Assembly: GCF_019578655.1 (NCBI RefSeq)
Contig: NC_063257.1
Coordinates: forward strand, 28,200,362 to 28,264,361
DNA: 64,000 bases
From: Ricinus communis
Taxonomy: Eukaryota > Streptophyta > Magnoliopsida > Malpighiales > Euphorbiaceae
Direction of reading: 5' to 3'
This document shows, one piece after another, positions 58,153 to 64,000 of this stretch; the stretch's first letter is position 1, and each line of letters begins with the position of its first letter. The notes under the pieces were generated by a model. The model was given only the letters and a program-made list of their open reading frames with translations, searched no databases and was not told the DNA's origin. The position numbers were made by a program, and so were the translations under genes.

Positions 58153-58887
58153 TGATGCAAACCCAAAGCCCAAGGAGCCAAGTAGCCAATCAAGTCAAGA
58201 AGATCAAGTTCTAAGCCTAAAGATCATTAATCATCAAGTTCCAAGCCAACTAGCCAAAATTAATTAGGAAACAAGGTAAGCCGCCCCTCGTGGTTATTTA
58301 GGAGTATTAGTGCTTGTTTTGGTCATTCCTTTCTATATCAAAGGATGACAACTTTGTTTCTTGTTTTGTCATTTAGGATTCATTCTAATAATGTCTAATA
58401 TACTACTTAGGCATGTTTTAGGAGAAACTCAAGGGGGAGGCGCCATTTTAATTGATTAGGAATATCTCCTTGATTTCCTAAATCAATTATGTTTCTTATT
58501 TTATTATATAGGAAGATTTTAATATAGGCTTTATTTTATAATTCCTATCTTCGATTAATTTCTTATTGCATATGGGAATTAGGTTTTGTTTTCTCTATAT
58601 AAACTCATTGTTCCCGCATGTCTCAAGGTTAATGAATATGTTTATTTTCATTCCATTATGAGAATTCAATTCTTAGTTCTTCTAAGAACTTGTGAACTTA
58701 TCAAGACTTGTCTTATGGCGTTCCTTTGTGAGTTATCACCCACCTTCTTCCTTTTTCTTGAATCTGGCGTCCCAAACCTTTTATATACCAAGGTTCACAC
58801 TTCTAGTAAAGTGTTGGGTCGAGGTCCTTGTTTGTGAATATGACTTTAGATGTTCTTGGCAACAATTTCGCAACAAGAATTACATTA
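58153..58887 (+). mobile_element. Solo LTR, family D (735 bp)
   Basis: Starts TGATGCAAACCC and ends ATTACATTA (probably CA changed to TA), flanked by GGAAC on both sides (58148-58152 and 58888-58892). The TATA box TATATAAA is at 58596-58603. About 81 bp downstream, TTCTTCTAAGAACTTGTGAA followed by CTTATCAAGACTTG parallels the U5-like stretch of the 1-kb repeat (GTTCTTTCAAGAACTTTGCG, ACTTATCAAGACTCG). No coding sequence. Confidence 0.82.
58596..58603 (+). promoter_or_regulatory. TATA box of family D LTR
   Basis: TCTCTATATAAACTC in the solo LTR; position and context fit an LTR promoter. Confidence 0.55.
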
Positions 58888-59984
58888 GGAACAAGGAATG
58901 ATAGAGATTCCAATGGTGTATATCCTGAATTGGAATATTGGGTGTGCCTCGATTCTCGTTGTTTCCTCTTTCCTCTAAAAGATTGGTCCGTGATCATTTG
59001 GAGAATGATATCAATACACGATCAACTAATTTTCTTTCTTCGCATTTGTCCAAGCATTAGATCAGTGGCTGTGATTGCTACTTCCACGCTCTTTCACTCA
59101 ACACTCATGTTTATGCTCCCCAAATAAAATCAAACCATCATATTAGATAGAGATTAGAAAGAGAGGCGCAAAATAAACGAACAAAATGAGAACATAATTC
59201 GCATTTGTCCAAGCATTGGATCGGTGGCTATGATTGCCGCTTCCACGCTCTTTCACTTAACACTCATGTTTATGCTCCGCAAATAAAATCAAACCATCAT
59301 ATTATATAGAGATTAGAAAGAGAGGCATAAAACAAACGAACAAAATGAGAACATAGGTGAGATTTTAGATTCGATAAGGAAAGAAATCATAAGTTTTTTG
59401 TTCTCTTCTATACAGCTAAGCATAAGGATCAAATTGAATTCATTTAAACACAAGGACAGACAAAGAACACAAAAGAATGAAAGAACATTAGTGATAAGTC
59501 TATGTTTACTAGCACGAGTGTTAATAAGTTCGCAAAGTTCTTGAAAGAACCTATAACTTGATTTTCTGCAAGGTAGAGAATTGAAATAATATGCTAACTT
59601 GCCTTAAGTATTCAGTTGCATGCAGTTTTTATAGTTCGAAAGCCCTCATTCCATAAGAAAAAGAAACTAGAAGATAAAAATTTGAATAAATAAATAAAGA
59701 AATTTGAATAAACTATAGCCAAATCAAGAACCAGAGAGTAATTGACTAGTCAACAACTCTTGTGATTCCAAATTCCATGAGCCAGTTTAATAAAAATAAG
59801 GAAAAATTCGCATGGGCGTACTTATGCTTAGAGTAATTGAAAACAACATGATTTCTCTCTTACACGCATGGATTTACGTCTCGTCCTGCTTGATCATTAA
59901 GCTAAACCATCTCGTCCTGCTTGATTATTAAGCTAAACCTTAATGCCATCGGTCAAGCTTGTCAATTGCGTTCCTATAATTCCT
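58888..59984 (+). repeat. Tandem-repeat block, plus-oriented, with internal duplication
   Basis: About one unit plus a 159-bp tandem duplication (59041-59199 and 59200-59358, starting CGCATTTGTCCAAGCATT) and a 33-bp duplication near 59895-59945 (CTCGTCCTGCTTGAT). Confidence 0.9.
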
Positions 59985-60213
59985 CATTATTTACCATATC
60001 CTTGATAGGATGTAAATCCTTATTAGTTAAGATTTAGGGTTTTCTAAGGCCTATATAAGACTAGTACGAACTTTGATGTATAGAATTAAGTTGAATTTGA
60101 ATGGCAATTGGTTATTAAACCTAAAAGCTACTTTGCATTTGTCTTTCTGATGTTGTGTAGAATCCATTGTTAAGAAATATTCAAGTAGATTGATCATCTT
60201 CTTGTAGAATATA
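59985..60213 (+). repeat. LTR fragment, family E, plus strand, second copy
   Basis: GATAGGATGTAAATCCTTAT, GGCCTATATAAGACTAGTAC, GAATTAAGTTGAATTTGAAT and AGATTGATCATCTTCTT match 37370-37568. Both copies re-enter the 1-kb repeat at GTGTGGATTTAC. Confidence 0.7.
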
Positions 60214-63200
60214 CATGTGTGGATTTACGTCTCATCCTGCTTGATAATGAAGCTAAGCTCCAATGCCACTGGTCAAGCTTATCAATTGTGTTTCGATGAT
60301 TCCTTATGCTAATTCTCGTTATTCCTTCTTTTCTTCAAAAGATTCGTCTACGATCATTAGGAGAATGATACTAATACTTTATCAACTAATTTTCTTTCTT
60401 CGCATTTATGCAAGCATTAGATCGGTGCTTATAATTTTTGCTTCCATGCACTTTCACTCAACACTCGTGTTCATACTCACCAAATAAAACCAAACCATTA
60501 ATACTAGATAGAGATTAGAAAGAGAAGCATAAAATAAATGAATAAAATGAGAAAATATGTAGGATTCGGGATCCGATAATGAAAAAAATCGAATTGATTT
60601 AAGCACAAGGGTGGAAAAAGAACACAAAACAATGGAGGGGTGTGAGCGATAAGTCTATGTTCGCTAGTGCAAGTCTTCATAAGTCCGCAAAGTTCTTTAA
60701 AGAACTTATCACTTGATTTTCCACAAGGTAGAAAATTGAAATAATATGCTCATTAGCCTCAAGTATTGAGTGGCATGTAGTTTTTATAGTGCGAAAGCCC
60801 TCATTCCATAAGAAGAAGAAACTAGAAGCTAATTATTACTAAATAAAGAAAGAAAGATAAATAAACTAAAGTCAAATCAAGAATGAGAGAGGAGTTGACT
60901 GGGTAACAACTCTCAGAGTTCTAAATTTTGTGCGCCATCTTAACAAAAATAAGGGTAAATTCACATGGGCTTACCTAAAAACACTCCGATCCAAATTACT
61001 TCATTATATGCATTTCAAACATCAAAGCACTTGAATTTCACTAGTATTACGGTTGGATTAATAAAAGACAATATGAGTTCTCCTTTACACGCTTGTATTT
61101 ACGTCTCGTCCTGCTTGATCATCAAGGTAATCCATAATGTCACCGGTCAAGCTTGTCAATTATGCTCCCATGATTCTGCATACTAATCCTTGTGCCATCA
61201 GGAGTCCTCGTCCTTAGAGGAGCAAGGAATGATGGAGATCCCAATGGTGCAAATCATGAATAAGAACATCTAGGCATGCCTCGATTCTTTTCATTCCCTC
61301 TTTTCTCCAAAAGATTCGTCTGAGATCATTCAGAGAATGATAGCAATACTCGATCAACTAATTTTCTTTGTTCGCATTCCTGAAGCATTGGATCGGTGCC
61401 TATGATTGCCGCTTCCACGTGCTTTCACTGAACAATCATATTTATACTCCTCTAATAAAACTATACCATCACAGTAGACATAGATTAGAAAGAGAGGCAC
61501 AAAAGAAACGAACAAAATGAGTCAAAATTTGGATTTCATATCTGATAAGGAAAGAAATCACAAATTATCTCTTCTCTTCTATATAATTAAGAGTAAGGAT
61601 CAAATCAAATTGATTTTAACACAAGGACATATATAGAGCATAAAAGAAAGGAAGGACATGAGTAATAAGTCTATGCATACTAGCACGAGTATTGATAAGT
61701 CCACAAAGTTCTTAAAAGAACCTATAACTTGATTTCCCGCAAGGTGGAAAAAACTAAAATGATATACTCATTAGCCTCAAGTATTCTGTTGCATGTGGTT
61801 TTTTATAATGTGAAAGCCCTCATTCCATAACAGGAAGAAACTAGAAGCTAAATATGAATAAATAAATAAAGGAAGATGGATAAACTGAAGTCAAATTAAG
61901 AACAAGAGTGGAGTTGTCTAGTCAACAACTCTCATAGTCCTAAATTTTACGATCAAACTTAATAAAAATAATGAAAAATTCTAGTGGGGCTACTTAATAA
62001 CACTCTAACGTAAATTACTTAGTTATATGTGTCCTAGACATGAAAACATTCAAATTCTCTATTTATAATGCATGGATTAATCGAAAATAATATTATTTCT
62101 CCCTTATGCGCATGGATTTAAGTCTCGTCCTGCTTGATCATCAACCTAAGCCGCAATGCTATTGATCAATCTTGTCAATTGTGTTCCCATGATTCCTTAT
62201 GCAAAATCATCAGTCATAAAGAGTCCTTATGCCTAAAGGAACAAGCAATGATGGGGATCCTAATGGTGCAAATCCTAAATCGGAATATTTGGACATGCCT
62301 CAATTTGCCATTCCCTCTTTCCTTCAGAAGATTCATATGTGATCATTCGGAGAATGATATCAATGCACGATCAACTAATTTTCTTTCTTCACATTCGTTG
62401 AAGCATTGGATCGGTGCCTGTGATTGCCGCTTCCATGCACTTTCACTCAATAGTTGTGTTTATGCTTCCTAAATTAAACCAAGCCATCATACTAGATAGA
62501 GATTAAAAAGAGAGAAATAAAAGAAACAAACAAAATGAGAATATAGGTAGGATTTCATATATGGTAAGGAAAGAAATCACAAGTTCTCTGTTCTCTCCAA
62601 TGCAGCTAAGTGTAAGAATCAAATCGATTTGATTTAAGTACAAGGGTGGATAAAGAATATAAAAGAAAGGAAGGACGTAAGGGATAAGTCTATGCTCGCT
62701 AATGCGAGTGTTGATAAGTCCAAATAGTTCTTGAAAGAACCAAAAATTTAATTTTCCACAAGGTAGAGAACTAAAATAATATGCTCATTAGCCTCAAGTA
62801 TTATGTTGTATACGGTTTTTATGGGAAAGCCCTCATTTCATAAGAAGAAGATACTAGAAGCTAAATATGAATAAGTAAATAAAGAAAGATAAACAAACTA
62901 AAGTCAAATCAAGAACGAGAAAGGAGTTGGTTAGGCAACAGCTCTCGGAGTCCTAAATTTTATAAGCCAACTTAACAAAAATAAGGGTAAATACGCGTGG
63001 GACTACCTAAAAACACTTTGACCTAAATTACTTCATTATCTACATTTCAAACATCAAAGCGCTCGAATTCTGGCTAGTATTATACTTATATTAATCGAAA
63101 ACAACATGAGTTCTCCCTTACACGCGTGGATTTATGTCTCATCCTGCTTGATGATCAAGGTAATCCCTAATGCCACCGGTCAAGCTTGTCAATTGGGCAC

Positions 63201-63734
63201 CCAGGATTCCTTATGCCAATCCTTGTGTCATCAAGAGTCCTCGTCCTTAGAGGAGCCAGGAATGATGGAGATCCCAATGGTGCAAATCATGAAAAATAAT
63301 ATATGGGCGTGCCCTGATTCTCATCTTTCCCTCTTTCCTCGAACAGATTCATCCACGATCATTTGGAGATTAATATCAATAGTTGATCAACTAATTTTCT
63401 TCCTTCGCATTTGTCAACGCATTGGATTGATGCTTATATTTTGATGCTTCCATGCGCTTTCACTCAGCAGTCGTGTTTATGCTCACCTAATAAAACCACA
63501 CAATCAAATAAGACATATATTAGAAAGAGGCAAACAAAAAAATAAATAAATGAGAATATAGTTTGGATTTTGATAAGGAAAGAAATCGCAAGTTCTTTAT
63601 TCTCTTCCATGTCTAAGTGTAAGGATCAAACTGAATTGATTTTAAACACAAGGGTAGATAAGGAACACAAGAGAAAGGAAGGAAATGAGTGATAAGTCTA
63701 GGATCGCTAGTACAGGTCTTCATAAATCTGCAAA
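60214..63734 (+). repeat. Tandem-repeat block, plus-oriented (about 3.5 units)
   Basis: The cleanest head-to-tail stretch. Equivalent phases (GGAATGATGGAGATCC type) fall near 61227, 62245 and 63262, a period of about 1.02 kb. Frames of about 110 codons recur here at the same phase (62134-62472 and 63106-63444) but are not maintained elsewhere. Confidence 0.92.
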
Positions 63735-64000
63735 TGATACGAATGTGGCTAATTTATGCTAAACCAGTATTCAATCTTGATGTCTTCACCAAGGATCGTT
63801 CACCTGATCAAGCAAAAACACTCTAACTCCCAACAAAACCCTTAAATAACTTGTACTTAAGAACCTTAATAAGAATTAAAGGTTGTTTAACATAAATAAA
63901 AGTTTAGATTAACCTAAGTTTGTAAAATACCAAGCCTTCAGTTGATAAATTCACCAAATTCATGAAGAATAAGAGAAGAGAATCAACTTCAAAATAATCA
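63735..64000 (-). mobile_element. LTR, family A, minus strand, cut by window end
   Basis: TGATACGAATGTGGCTAATT is the reverse complement of the family A LTR 3' end (GTTCATATCA context at 30390-30410). The rest matches 30150-30390 in reverse complement. It continues beyond the window, so its other end and target duplication cannot be seen. Confidence 0.82.

Overview
The window looks like repeat-rich heterochromatin from a eudicot nuclear genome. It holds Athila-type and other Ty3/gypsy LTR retrotransposons, a Cassandra-type TRIM carrying 5S rRNA-derived sequence, CACTA (En/Spm) transposase remnants, AT-rich spacer and two different tandem-repeat arrays. I found no intact protein-coding gene, tRNA, rRNA gene or CRISPR array. 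Every recognisable coding segment is a broken transposable-element gene or a gene fragment. The species cannot be named from the sequence alone.

Layout. 1-3496: 3' half of an Athila-like pol (reverse transcriptase, RNase H, integrase) plus its noncoding tail. 3497-11980: an array of a 39-bp minisatellite organised into higher-order units of about 390-420 bp, running one way to about 10160 and then inverted. 11985-12363: a CACTA TNP2-like transposase fragment. 12364-14641: a 650-670 bp direct repeat whose spacer holds a complete 855-bp Cassandra-like TRIM on the minus strand. 14642-21104: AT-rich DNA with an old internal duplication (17.3 and 18.4 kb) and a fragment resembling a ZAT-type zinc-finger gene (19.3 kb). 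21105-21770: a second CACTA-related (Ptta/En-Spm) transposase remnant.

21790-63734: about 42 kb dominated by roughly 25-30 copies of one tandem repeat of about 0.9-1.2 kb, in several blocks of alternating orientation. Other retroelements are nested in it: a Cassandra LTR piece (27.2 kb), several solo or truncated LTRs (29.5, 37.3, 37.9, 39.7, 43.2, 45.6, 58.2, 60.0 and 63.7 kb), a broken chromovirus-like pol (32.8-35.6 kb), and a 7.4-kb Athila-like element with two LTRs and a target-site duplication (48.9-56.3 kb). That element keeps gag and protease remnants but has lost reverse transcriptase, RNase H and integrase.

The most interesting reading is that the 1-kb tandem repeat is itself LTR-derived. 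It carries a TATA box and a U5-like stretch matching the solo LTR at 58153-58887 with the same spacing. The block has also undergone higher-order rearrangement: the same abnormal joint occurs in opposite orientations at 31.2 and 41.4 kb, and the same LTR fragment sits at the same phase of the repeat at 37.3 and 60.0 kb. All homology statements come from reading the sequence and recalling family motifs; no database search was run.
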